In this document: positions 1-9,596 of the stretch, one piece after another
How positions within the stretch are numbered: the stretch's first letter is position 1
Layout of the letters: each line of letters starts with the position of its first letter
NCBI GenBank assembly: GCA_039602395.1
Contig: JBCNJP010000025.1
Location: forward strand, 50,859,980-50,923,979
Length of the DNA stretch: 64,000 bases
Reading direction: 5' to 3'
Source: Deinandra increscens subsp. villosa
Taxonomy: Eukaryota > Streptophyta > Magnoliopsida > Asterales > Asteraceae
Translations under genes and position numbers: made by a program
Notes under the pieces: generated by a model
What the model saw: only the letters and a program-made list of their open reading frames with translations
Told to the model about the DNA's origin: nothing
The model's database searches: none

Positions 1-63
1 AGATATGTGAAAAAGAAAATGAGAAGTCACTGTGTATACATGTGTTCATTTTGCTAAGATTTA

Positions 64-330
64 AACTTGTTTGATTTTCTTTATTTTGTCAAACGATCGG
101 ACTTTCTCTGCGTGTCGAAAGACCGACCTGATTGTTGTTCGTTTGATGTTCTGCTTTATTTTCTTTGGTGTTTCGTATAACTCACCGGACTTTCTCTGCG
201 TGTACAGGAGTACCGACCTGATTGTTGTTGGGTTATACAATTTCAACTTGTTTTATTTTCTTATTTTGTTAAATCCGAGGCCTTATCTGCGTATCGAAAG
301 ATCGACCTTAAGGTAGACGATTTAACGTTC
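64..330 (+). repeat. Three degenerate ~90-bp hairpin repeats
   Basis: Three units (about 64-150, 151-243, 244-330) each combine a T-rich stretch (AACTTGTTT then ATTTTCTTTATTTTG) with a TCTGCGT core and a following CGACCT. In unit 1 the arms 98-106 and 117-125 pair at eight of nine positions around a TCTGCGTGT loop. Unit 2 contains a small GTAC/GTAC hairpin. Cores at 98-125, 186-215 and 274-310 recur almost unchanged at 50895-51150 on the opposite strand in element Q. A role as RNA structure in the element transcript is an inference. Confidence 0.7.
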
Positions 331-834
331 TTATTTCTTTTTGCATGGAACACAGTTGACTGAATCATGAATACAATCATTATGTGATTAAGTCACAAAT
401 GAAATCACAAAGTGTGATATAAAAAGCAAAAACATATCTGAGTATGTTTGATAGTGTGGGGTACACTGGTCAACGCAAACTTAATCAATACAATAACATA
501 TCCAGATGTTATGAGTATGATTGTGCCTGAGTTTAAAATGGACAAATTATACCAGTAATCGACATGACTTATGTGCTAAAATAATTGAAATTGAAGTGTA
601 GTTCAGCATGTCATGACCAATATGATCCCAAGTTGTGATCTTTCTCGCAAAATACAAAAATAGTGTGTGTTTCAGTATTTCATTTCTGTATTGCATTTAT
701 GTTTCATATTTGAAAAATTCAAAAAGATTTTCGGTGTGTTTTAATATAAAGTTTCAAAAAGCCAAAAAGATTTTGTTTCTTATTTGTTTTTGACCGATCG
801 GTGCCATGATACAAAATTCAAAATTCAAATTTAC

Positions 835-870
835 ATCTTGGATTCTCGAAGAGAAATTTTGTGCCAAGAT
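835..870 (+). other. Conserved 36-nt stem-loop in the element A tail
   Basis: The outer stem pairs ATCTTGG (835-841) with CCAAGAT (864-870). An inner stem pairs TTCTC (843-847) with GAGAA (851-855) around a GAA loop. The counterpart in element Q (50355-50390, minus strand) has the same length and outer stem, but its inner stem is GTCTC/GAGAC. A T:A pair has therefore become G:C with pairing kept, which is what selection on RNA structure would produce. Confidence 0.6.
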
Positions 871-1139
871 TAAATTAATTTTCAAAAGAAAGAAAAGCCG
901 CGTTTCTGTCTTCTGAAATTGCAGGTTTCTGTGTGAAAAGTCTCAAGCATGGTGAAAGGGGAAGTATGTTATATCTTTCACAAGTGGATCTTGAAGTTCA
1001 AAGATTTTTCAAGATTGATCCAGCCATGCAAGCTCTAATTCTGACAAGATTTCAAGTTGTCAATCGGATGCAACATTGTTGAAGATTGAAGACTGAAGTT
1101 TCATTAGAATATAGATACACTACACGTTAAGGGGGAGTT

Positions 1140-1480
1140 TGTTAGAGCATATTCCTATGCTAGCGTGTGTCTCGTGTATTGTATCTAATCTAGAACGTCT
1201 GTGTGAGTCAGATAGTCATCTGGCCGGACCACATGGTCCGCCGGAACAGATGGTACGCTGGTGGTCCGCTGGCCTGTTGACTAAGTGACTATAAATAGCT
1301 TGTTAGAGAGAGTGTTTAGGAGTTCTGTCATTCTACAACTCTTAACTGTGTGTAAACTGAGTGTGTTTATCTCTCTACTTGTAATCTCTAAGTGAATCAA
1401 TAAAGCAAAGCTTTATTTACCTTCTCGTTACTATCCAATTACCGAATCATGTAGTAGTAAGATCGTCTCGTGGTTTTACA
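1140..1480 (+). mobile_element. 3' LTR of element A (TGTTAGAG family)
   Basis: The LTR opens with TGTTAGAGCATATTCC directly after the polypurine tract and closes with GGTTTTACA. It resembles LTR N (2264) and LTR K (46810). It holds repeated GGTCCG/GGTACGC motifs (about 1220-1275), a TATAAATA box at 1290-1297 and an AATAAAG polyadenylation-type stretch near 1400. No primer-binding site follows, so it is a 3' LTR. The flank at 1481 is Tat-type gag, so element A was inserted in element M. Confidence 0.85.
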
Positions 1481-2577
1481 TGTGGATCCAAATCCCATGC
1501 ATAGGTATGCTCCCTTAATGTCAGGAGGCATGTAGATCACTTCAATCCTCTCCCTGTACTGTGCCACATGTTCCTCCGGATCCGTTGTACCATCGTAGAG
1601 TTTCATGTTGGGTGTCTGGAATCTTTTAGGGATCTCTACATCACATAACGGGGGTGCAAACCGAGAAATCCTGTGACTCGAGGGTGCCACCTCTGGAATA
1701 GGCTGAACTACCCCAGGCACACTCAAGATCATCTCTTTTAGTTTCTAGAGCTCTTTGGCAACTACCGGGCTGACACCTGCGTCCTGCACAGACTCATTAG
1801 TAATAACATTAAGGGTGGAGTTTCTAAGGATGTTACCAGCATCCTGGGTAGCGTTGACCCTAGGATTCACAGTTGAGCCTCTGAAAGTTGACACCCTGGG
1901 CATATTGGCTAGGGCCGAAACCGTGGGCCTCTGCTCCATTAAGATGATGTCCCCAGGAAGGCTGGAATCATTTCTAGGAGTGTTGAAGCTCAGCAACCTG
2001 GGACGGATAAGAGGTACAGGAGTCTGATCCCTGTCTCTCAGTTCTGATCTCAACCTTGTCATTTCACCCATCATATCCTGGTTCACTTTCTGTTGCTGTT
2101 CCATGTAGTGCTGCATTTTTGAAAACATGGTAAGGAACTCATCGTTTTACACCAGGACTGGAGGTTCCCTGCTGTGTCCTGATCCCATGACATCATAGCT
2201 GAGTGATTGGCTAGTGCTATGATTCAGGGTATCTCTAGCCGAAGTGTTGAACCATGGTGGCGGTGTTAGAGCATATTCCTATGCTACCTTGTGTCTCATG
2301 TATTGTATCTAGATCAGAGCTGTTGGAGTGAGTCTTAAGGTGTACGCACCAAGGTCCGTACCAGTTGGTACGGAGCCAACGTACCAATGGTACTTTGGTT
2401 GGTATGCTACATTGAATGCTTAGTATAAATACTTTGTGTTAGAGAGAGAGAGCTTAGAACTTCTGTGAGTGTCATCTTCTTAACTGTATGTGTTCTAAGG
2501 TGTTCTCTTTCTAGATCATTGTAACTCTTTGTGAATCAATAAAGCAAATCTTTATTTATATTCGTGTTAATTGTTGT

Positions 2578-2973
2578 TGAAAAAACCGTATACGGATCGT
2601 TTCTATGGATGAGACGGAAGTTTTGTCATTGAATCATGTTGAATGATTACATAACGAAGGAGTATACAACAATTAAGCTCTGGGGGAGGTCGGACAGAAC
2701 CTCCCCTCCCAACACACAGACACAAGACAGAAACTTACAAAGAAATACAAAGATGAAACTATTTATACTTCTTAATTCTGTCCGAACTGGGCACCTCCGA
2801 ACTCTGTCCGAACTCCCTCCGAACTCCCTCCGAACCTGGAGTTCGGCCATCTAGGTTCGGCCAACTCCGAACCTAGAGTTCGGCTGGGTTTCGGACCTCA
2901 GTTCATGTCTCCGATAAATCAGTCTGTTTGACAATTCGAACAGTAACGGCCACACAAGGTTCATGCATCAACA
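2578..2973 (-). repeat. 3' LTR of element B
   Basis: On the minus strand it begins TGTTGATGCATGAACC and ends TTTTTTCA. A cluster of CCGAAC and GTTCGG motifs (2785-2895) sits immediately upstream of a TATAAATA box (2760-2767 on the plus strand). The polypurine tract AAGGGGGAA abuts its outer edge. Confidence 0.9.
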
Positions 2974-3124
2974 AATTCCCCCTTGGACGTTACTGTCGAA
3001 TCCAGACAATGATCTTCTAGCAATCTTCAGTCAGCTTGCTGCAGACACCTCTATCTTTAGCAGACTCCCCTTGACCGAATCATCAAGTATGCAGGAAACA
3101 ATTCGAATCTTGTACAATCTCCAC

Positions 3125-3625
3125 AACCAATAAAATTCCCCCTAGCTTCAAGCACAACCATCCAATTGGAACCGGCATGTATGATAATGGTTCACTTCAT
3201 AAGTTGTATCCGGAAATTGTAAAGACACACGAACATCACTGCATCTTGATAATAATCTTCAATCTTCACCGAATTGTAACACATTCTGATCTTTATGAAA
3301 AGAGACACGATCAGCATCTTCAATCACGGAAATTCCCCCTCAGCATCAAATCCATCCCAATATATTACTCCGGTAAACGTATATCTCGTTGCAGACTGGA
3401 ATCTGACCAAGTCTTTCGACAACTCAAGAAAGTATCGGGCATATGACAGAGAGTTCCAAACCATAATTGAAAACTTTGACATATCGGTTTGCACGAACAT
3501 CAGAATATACCACCTTTCCATGAAAATCAAAAACCACCATCATCCCTGAACTGATTGCTTTTGAATATTCACTTTTTCAATTATGAAACTTTCAAAGTTT
3601 TAGGGTCCCAATTTCCCCCTAAATA
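3125..3625 (-). repeat. Extra polypurine-tract-like runs inside element B
   Basis: On the minus strand, AGGGGGAA-type runs occur at about 3135, 3333 and 3613, in addition to the terminal one at about 2976. Each is followed by a T-rich stretch as at the true tract. Known plant LTR elements sometimes have internal tracts that prime additional plus strands. That role here is an inference. Confidence 0.45.
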
Positions 3626-4002
3626 AGTGACATATTCAAATCTTCAATTTCTTATGATTCCAACCCCGCATTCTTGTAGTGGAATGATAAACTCAAGTAG
3701 CCCACAACGGAATCTTTAATCTCATTCAATCTTCAGTTTGTGTAGAAAGATAATCTCCGACAAACGTTCCCAAGTAATCATAACCATGTCTCCAAATCTC
3801 TGTCCATCAACAGAAACACGTATTCTTGAATCTCTGTCCATCATCAAGAACAATGACTACCCACAAACTCATTTCTGGAAATTCGATCACTAACTCGTAA
3901 CAAATATCGGAATCTGGATTTTCTTCAAACATAACACCCCACAGCTACCAAATCAAGGGTAAACTCGATAACTGATCCGCTTCTGTAAACTTCCCACCTA
4001 AC

Positions 4003-4092
4003 GGGGGTTCGGGGGCAGCGCCCCTGAGAAGCGGGGTCCAAGGGGCGGCAGCCCCTGGCGGGGTCCAAGGGGCAGAGCCCCTGGCTGGGGCC
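4003..4092 (-). repeat. GC-rich triple hairpin block in element B
   Basis: Three consecutive short palindromes occur in a very GC-rich patch of an otherwise AT-rich interior: GGGGC-AGC-GCCCC, AGGGGC-GGCA-GCCCCT and AGGGGC-AGA-GCCCCT. The last two lie in near-direct repeats that start GGGGTCCA. The base composition is unlike the surroundings. The function is unknown. Confidence 0.6.
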
Positions 4093-4097
4093 GTGCT

Positions 4098-4285
4098 CGT
4101 CCGAACCTTGTCCGATCTACCTCCGAACCTGATCCTCCGAACCCTCTCCGAAACTGACCTTCGGAACTAGTCCGAACCTGATCTTCGGAACCTCCTCCGA
4201 TCCTGACCATCGGACGTCCGAACCTGGAGTTCAGAGCGGTTATTTTTCAGATCTGTTCTTTGGCCGAACGTTGTCCGAACTCAAA
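4098..4285 (-). repeat. CCGAAC motif array in the leader of element B
   Basis: About ten CCGAAC or TTCGGA motifs in under 200 bp lie between the primer-binding site and the interior. The same motif marks the U3 part of the LTRs of this element. Confidence 0.7.
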
Positions 4286-4499
4286 CTGGAAATTTTTGAA
4301 ATCTCACCAGAATCAGAATTTGATCGAATTTGAACATCCAGATGCTTCTGTTAGGTAAAAACATGACTCAGAAAGACTCGATTGATTAACAATCAATCAG
4401 AAACACTTTCAATCACCCCTAACCGAAGGTTTAACGTCTCGAAATGAAGAAAAACGATAGATTTCGACCATAGAAAGAGCCAACAGCTCTGATACCAAC

Positions 4500-4884
4500 T
4501 GAAAAAACCGTATACGGATCGTTTCTATGGATGAGACGGAAGTTTTGTCATTGAATCATGTTGAATGATTACATAACGAAGGAGTATACAAAAATTAAGC
4601 TCTGGGGGAGGTCGGACAGAACCTCCCCTCTCAACACACAGACACAAGACAGAAACTTACAAAGAAATACAAAGATGAAACTATTTATACTTCTTAATTC
4701 TGTCCGAACTGGGCACCTCCGAACTTTGTCCGAACTCCCTCCGAACCTGGAGTTCGGCCATCTAGGTTCGGCCAACTCCGAACCTAGAGTTCGGCTGGGT
4801 TTCGGACCTCAGTTCATGTCTCCGATAAATCAGTCTGTTTGACAATTCGAACAGTAACGGCCACACAAGGTTCATGCATCAACA
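4500..4884 (-). repeat. 5' LTR of element B
   Basis: It is near-identical to 2578-2973, with CCGAAC motifs at about 4705-4808 and a TATAAATA box at 4682-4689 (complement). The primer-binding site TGGTATCAGAGC lies just inside at 4486-4497, which fixes element orientation. Confidence 0.9.
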
Positions 4885-5087
4885 GTTGTGACCGAATCAT
4901 GCAGTAGTAAGATCCATACAGGCACTTACAGGCGGAAGAGAGAGAACGGAGCTGGTTGATGACGAGGTGTTTGCAGGAGCGGATGCATTCGAGGAATTCA
5001 GTTGTGTCAACATTTTTTGATGAAACTTTTTGAAAATCAAGTTCAAAACAAATCTAACAAGAGTTTGAAAGAAAATTGACACCAATT

Positions 5088-5108
5088 TCCCCACGGTGGG
5101 GGCCAAAT
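5088..5108 (-). promoter_or_regulatory. Candidate primer-binding region of element M
   Basis: On the minus strand the LTR end is followed by ATTTGGCCCCCACCGTGGGG, a position and style seen at Tat-lineage primer-binding sites. The tRNA partner is not certain. Confidence 0.45.
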
Positions 5109-5814
5109 TGTTTTGGCTAAAAATTACAAAGCAAAATTAAGTAACCAAATTCGTTTGTCAGGATTGGTGCCTAGGATGCAAAATTTGATTAAACCGATTA
5201 AAGTAGTGGAAAATCAAGAGAAAGATAAATTAAAAGTAAACACAACCACCAAATTCTCAGGATGCAAGTATCAACACCGAGATTTATACGAGGGAAAAGC
5301 CCTTAATCCTTGGATGTCTCCAAGGATTGCCGGCGTAAAAAACCTCAAGAAACTATAACACACGTTGCTACTTTATTTCACCGAAAAAATGTTTACAACT
5401 GCTTACGACTGATTGCTAAGTGTAAGTGTGAGTACAATTGTGATCGAGAGCAAAAAAAAGTGTTCTCAAATGAGACCTAAGTCGCCTTTAGATACATCAA
5501 AAACCTAACTAGATGTCTGAGATTCCTAGGATCTCCTCTCCAACGGAAATTGACCGATTTTTCCGACGAGTCTTCCTCTTTACGCGTCTTCTAGCTAACG
5601 ACTTAGTCCATATGACCGTTGCTTGACCTTTTCCACCTGGCTGTAGATAAAAAAAGTCAAAGTAATTTGTTAGTAATAGCGCCCGAGCATGCTGGGTAAC
5701 TGAGCATGCCGGGATCAAGTAATATAAATGAGTATTCCCTGGATGCCTGACATCCTGGGATGTAAATTTGATAAAAGATACCCAGAATGTAGGGCGTAAA
5801 TTTAGGGTATAACA
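5109..5814 (-). mobile_element. 5' LTR of Tat-lineage element M
   Basis: On the minus strand the segment begins TGTTATACCCTAAATT and ends AGCCAAAACA, giving TG...CA ends and ~706 bp. It directly precedes the candidate primer-binding region and the gag ATG at 5013, which fits a 5' LTR. It contains repeated GCATGC(T/C)GGG and ATCC(C)AGG motifs (5680-5762). No second LTR is present, because the 3' part of the element is lost beyond element A. Confidence 0.65.
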
Positions 5815-6267
5815 ATTTTGTTTAGGTAAAATAATTAGCAATTGTAAATCAGTCACTAGTACTTTATTTCGTAAAAGGCGTTCAAAACTAAATACCAGTT
5901 CCTAATTTGATCTCGTTGAGGATTATCAAGAACTGATTTTTAGTCAATAATATGTTCCTTGTTGATCAGATATTGAATATCATTGCATATATAATGACAT
6001 AATTTTTTATTAACAAGGGAACTTATTTGAGACTGAAATTTAGTACAAAACATTTCCTCTCCAAATTTTTTTATTTTGCATAAACATTTGTGACTGAATT
6101 TCAGTCTTCAATTAGATGCCACGGTATTCAGGACTACTTGGCAGTCACTAACTTGAGTTACGAAAGTATCAGTCCCTGATATATTAGTCTCAAAATCTAT
6201 GTATTAAAGACTTATTATTCAAGCCCTATTGGTCACTTTTCTTATAGTGTAAGATAGGCTTCAAATT
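5815..6267. other. AT-rich non-coding stretch, possible CACTA-type MITE end at 6249
   Basis: No gene is seen. The plus strand ends a block with ACTTTTCTTATAGTG at 6249, whose complement CACTATAAGAAAAGT looks like a CACTA-superfamily terminus. The block contains several ACTGAAATTTAGT and GACTGAATTTCAGTC palindromes, as subterminal repeats would. I could not find a convincing partner terminus or duplication on the left. Confidence 0.3.
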
Positions 6268-6597
6268 TTGATTGCTGCAGGGATCGCATCTGCACTCCCT
6301 ATTCTTGTAGCAAAGGAAAAAAGGCAAGGTAAAACTCATGTCGGTTCTGAGAGGCCAAGTCAAAATACTGCAAGCATAACCGAATCAAGTCATTCGAAGA
6401 AGACTAAGACTTGGAAACATTATTCTGATCGAACTAAATCCAAAGCCGGCACTAGCCACCGGAGTAGAACCAGAAGCAGCCGTAGTCATCGTACTTCCAC
6501 TAAAGGTTCGAGTAGAAGAGATGTAAGCATGAGGGAAGATGCGAGAGAGCTTATCAAAGAGGTTACACCTACAAGACTTACATGGAAAGGAAGCTAA
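6268..6597 (+). CDS. Unrecognised basic Ser/Arg-rich open reading frame
   Basis: This is a 109-residue open frame with a central Ser/Arg/Thr/His-rich segment (for example TSHRSRTRSSRSHRTSTKGS) and a tail REDARELIKEVTPTR. I do not recognise the protein. It lies between the Tat LTR and the Athila LTR, so it may be a fragment of another mobile element. A frame of this size could also occur by chance, but its biased composition makes it worth listing. Confidence 0.3.
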   Translation: MIAAGIASALPILVAKEKRQGKTHVGSERPSQNTASITESSHSKKTKTWKHYSDRTKSKAGTSHRSRTRSSRSHRTSTKGSSRRDVSMREDARELIKEVTPTRLTWKGS

Positions 6598-6703
6598 GTG
6601 TCCTCAAAGGAGATAAGAGTGCTACAGAGGCACTCTGTTAGTTAGAGGAAGTTGAAGCTGCTTTAGACATCAGTGAGTGTGCTAAAAGGGACATGGCTGA
6701 GTT

Positions 6704-8164
6704 TGTGATGTGTAGCATCTAATACATTAGTTAAATATATAAATCCTGCATTCAATCATGTTTTTAATTGAAAATTAAGAGAATTGGTGCTTAAATGCTT
6801 TATTTGTAAATAAATATGAATTTTAGGTTTAGATTTGATAAATATATAAAAATTCCGCATTTTATATTTGTATAAAAATATTTAAATCCTTTTATCTTCT
6901 GCCTTGGACAGGGTTTTTTTATCTTCTTCCGCATTTAAATCGATCCCAGTCACTATATCTCCCCAATAAACCCTAAAAGACCCTGTCCAAGATCTAGAAC
7001 TTTGGAGGAAGGATTACAGATCAAGTTTGAAGCTTTTGGATATGAAATTTAAAGATTTACAACCCTTCGGTTTTTTATTTTCTCTTAGTGTCTAGATATC
7101 TTCACCTTTTTTATTTATTTCTTTGTTCATGAACTTGTTGAAGAATGGATTTTTATATGAGTTTATGATGTTTTGTTGCTAAATTCCTTGTACTCACAGA
7201 GATTTGATGAGTTTAGACCCATTTGACTTTCTAGTTTGACTTTTTGACATGATCATGTGAAATTGCCCATTGATTCTAATTTGGATGCCTTGAATGAACA
7301 TGTATGCTTGATTAGCTTCTAACTTTGTCATGTTATGTGGGCTATTTGATGTGGAATGTAGAAGTACTACCATTTGTTGAGTAGCTTATTGTTAACCGGT
7401 TCACTTTGTATTGGGTTTTCAGGTTAATGCATGATTAGAATCCTACATGATAATTTGATATTGATTTGGGCCCGAATTTGTGTGCATCTATATGGGATTG
7501 AGTTGACCGATTCATTTCATGTACTAGGATATAGCTACGCATTGTTTAGTGGGTTAGGGTGAGCTCGCTTTCTCATGTTTAGTGTTTCCTAGGTCCTAGG
7601 CTATTCATTTCAGAATCATTGCATGTGTTAGGTGCTATTTAGAGAGACCTTTCTGGTGGTGTCTTTTTACGTGCGTATTTAGTTCGCCTTGACTGAAGCG
7701 ATTAAATCATTGTGCAATTTTGCATAGTTTTCTATCTGAGCTTCAATTAGGATTACCTTAGTGATTATGATGTGTTTATAATCCTATTTCATTCTGGTTT
7801 TCATCATTAGTGGATAGTGATTGTGATAATTGGTCAAACTGGGGGGTCTTATTGGGTAGAGGATTCTTATCTAGGTGATATTTTTCTCCGACTGATTTCT
7901 CCATCTTTAGTTGTCTGTCTGTTTTGTTTGCTTAATTAAATCTCTTTAGTTTTCACAATTAGTCCATCATCAATTCTTATTAGGCTAAATATTAGCAAAG
8001 TCCCGTTATCGAGAGCCTGCATTTGCGTCCTTAGATTGATATTCGTTACTTGCCGATATTGTACTATATACGACGGGTATACTTGCCCGTAGCGTGTAGT
8101 TGGTCATTCGTAATTTACCTTATAAAACTTGATTGCATTTTCATAGATACCATCTCACACGTCA
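6704..8164 (+). mobile_element. Athila-lineage 5' LTR (left boundary approximate)
   Basis: A ~1.46-kb non-coding stretch that starts TGTGATGTGTAGC and ends CTCACACGTCA lies directly before an Athila-type primer-binding site. The right edge is well supported by that site. The left edge is chosen only as the nearest TGTGA-type start and may be wrong by tens of bases. The 5' end of the element is intact, but no matching 3' LTR is seen. Confidence 0.6.
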
Positions 8165-8186
8165 AGTTTTTGGCGCTGTTGCTGGG
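8165..8186 (+). promoter_or_regulatory. Athila-type primer-binding site
   Basis: AGTTTTTGGCGCTGTTGCTG is a near match to the TTTTGGCGCCGTTGCCGGGG sequence used by Athila Ty3/Gypsy elements. It sits immediately after the LTR and about 190 bp before gag. Confidence 0.85.
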
Positions 8187-8355
8187 GACGCACAGATTTC
8201 AAGAAAGTTCAGAGCTAGTAGTTTAGCCATTTATTTGCTTTATTTAGTTGTTTCTTTTTCGTGTTTTTAGTATGTTGGCCTATTTCTATATCTCTTTTAT
8301 AGGTTATTCATTTAGGTTATTTCATCACCTTCGCTGTGTGCAACGAGCATTACCG

Positions 8356-9250
8356 ATGGCGAATCCACCAGAGAGGCGTACACTCGCCGATTACACGCGT
8401 CTCAACATCGATGGGACGTTACCTAGTATCATCCGACCACCTGTTGAAGCTCAAAACTTCTAAATCCAGCTTAAGACCATCACCATGAATATAAATTCTG
8501 TTCAATTTGATAAGTTACCCAATGACGACCCGGTGGCTCATATCGCGAACTTCCTCAAAGTTTGTGATACTTTCAAACTCAATGGAGTCCTACCTGATGC
8601 CATTTAATTGAGACTCTTCCCATTTTGCCTTCATGGTGCAGTGAAGGCATAACTTCAGTCCCTCCCATCCGGATCGATTACCTCATGGGCTATTTTGAGA
8701 CATAAATTTATCTCAAAGGTTTCCCTCCATCACAAGCCACTATGTTTTGAAACAAAATCTATTCTTTCATCCAAGAGGATACCGAGAGTTTGTATGAGGC
8801 GTTGGAGAGATTTAAAGAGTTGTTGCGCAAATGCCCTTCTCACGGGATTGAGTTGCTCCAACAGATATTGACTTTCTCCAGTGACCTGCATCATTTACAA
8901 GACAGACGATCGATTCGTCAGCTGGTGGTACATTGAGTAGTAAAACGTCAGAGGAGGCACATAAGTTACTTGAGGAGCTTGCTTTAAACGGTTATTAGTG
9001 GTCTAGCACAAGAGCTAAGACAACCCAGCAAAGAGCAGTCCTCCAGGTTTATCCCGTCACAGCTGTATCCATGTAGGTCGTGCTCGGGACCTCACGACAT
9101 TACACGTTGTCCTATCGAGGGTAGCACTAATTTAGTCGAGCAGGTTGACTACATGGCCGACCAGACCCAGCCCCGCCCACCCATCAATCAATAGTATAAT
9201 ACGGGGTGGTAGAACAACCAGCTCAAACCCACCTAGATTTCAGCTGAGAG
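8356..9250 (+). pseudogene. gag: Athila-lineage gag pseudogene
   Basis: From the ATG at 8356 the conceptual protein shows MANPPERRTLADYTRLN, then LPNDDPVAHIANFLKVCDTF, LPSGSITSWAILRHKF and EEAHKLLEELALNGY. These are in the order expected for Athila Gag. Several in-frame stops (first at about 8461) and frameshifts prevent expression. The frame fades after a NTGW*NNQLKPT-like stretch near 9200, where element C begins. No protease or pol follows. Confidence 0.8.
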
Positions 9251-9269
9251 CGCCACCGAGGCTACCAAT

Positions 9270-9596
9270 TAATAAATAGACTTATTTAAACTGAATAATT
9301 ATGCATCCACCAAATTAATAAACTAATTAAATAAAACTAGTTTATTTAATTTAACGTTTATTCAAATAATAACTAGTAACAATTATTTTCTGCTAGTTAT
9401 TATTAATAAATTAATAATAATGTTTAATGACCAATTATTTTTAAATAGTATAATATCTAACTAGTCATCTCGTTTTCGTATAATATCGGTTAATTAAGTA
9501 AGTAGCATAATTTCCCGTTGCCCTCGATGTAACTCTTACAGGTTACAACCGAGTCGGGTCCTTGATTTGTCGGGTCTGGACATGCAATATCAAACA
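9270..9596 (-). mobile_element. 3' LTR of Copia element C (left edge approximate)
   Basis: On the minus strand a polypurine tract AAGTGGGAGACTG (about 9597-9610) is followed by TGTTTGATATTGCATG. The tract is of the type also seen for element I at 24754. The LTR is short and AT-rich, and its left edge against the Athila gag is not sharply defined. Confidence 0.55.

Larger units (their letters stand above)
1..1139 (+). mobile_element. 3' internal tail of a gag-only Copia-type element (element A)
   Basis: This stretch is the non-coding tail of an LTR retrotransposon whose 5' part lies outside the window. It ends in a polypurine tract (AAGGGGGAGTT, 1129-1139) directly before an LTR. It matches, in opposite orientation, the tail of element Q (about 50090-51200). 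Both carry the same CTCTGCGTGT hairpin repeats, the same 36-nt stem-loop, and the same order up to the polypurine tract. The two LTRs are unlike each other. No pol is visible. A reading frame at 972-1082 could encode a short peptide ending just before the polypurine tract; it resembles the small TRIM frame at 34061. The assignment as a tail of a Q-like element is an inference from this homology. Confidence 0.8.
2578..4884 (-). mobile_element. Non-autonomous 2.3-kb LTR element B
   Basis: This is a complete element in minus orientation with perfect 5-bp target duplications GTTGT (2573-2577 and 4885-4889). The LTRs are 2578-2973 (396 bp) and 4500-4884 (385 bp). They are nearly identical; the main difference is one extra 11-bp CCGAACTCCCT-type unit in the left copy. 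A primer-binding site complementary to initiator tRNA-Met lies at 4486-4497 and a polypurine tract at about 2974-2984. The ~1.5-kb interior has no credible gag or pol frame, so it must depend on enzymes from other elements. By size it lies between TRIM and LARD classes. Confidence 0.92.
2264..4930 (+). mobile_element. Solo LTR N (TGTTAGAG family), interrupted by element B
   Basis: Segment 2264-2577 plus 4885-4930 forms a ~360-bp LTR similar to the LTRs of A and K. It has a TATAAAT box at 2424-2430 and GGTACG/GTACCA motifs at 2345-2405. Flanking 5-bp duplications GGCGG at 2259-2263 and 4931-4935 show it is a complete insertion. With no internal region or second LTR it is a solo LTR, the usual product of LTR-LTR recombination. 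It disrupts the gag of element M. Confidence 0.85.
1481..5013 (-). pseudogene. gag: Ty3/Gypsy Tat-lineage gag pseudogene (element M), split by N and B
   Basis: Reading on the minus strand from an ATG at 5013, the frame runs to 4931, jumps the solo LTR N and continues from 2263 to 1481. The start region is Ser/Thr-rich. It continues through MFSKMQHYMEQQQ and a Gag core with PKRFQTPNMKLYDGTTDPEE, typical of Tat/Athila-group Gag (P..F..P....YDGTTDP). In-frame stops interrupt it near 2150 (VLV*NDEF) and near 1745. The C-terminal side is cut at 1480 by element A, so protease and pol are absent. Gag would form the virus-like particle. The family call rests on the core motif and on the neighbouring primer-binding region. 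Confidence 0.75.

Noticed and set aside
2264..4930. Treating the LTRs at 1140 and 2264 as the two ends of one element that had captured a Tat gag fragment
   Set aside because: The first follows a polypurine tract and has no primer site after it. The second has its own GGCGG duplications, which makes it an independent solo LTR.
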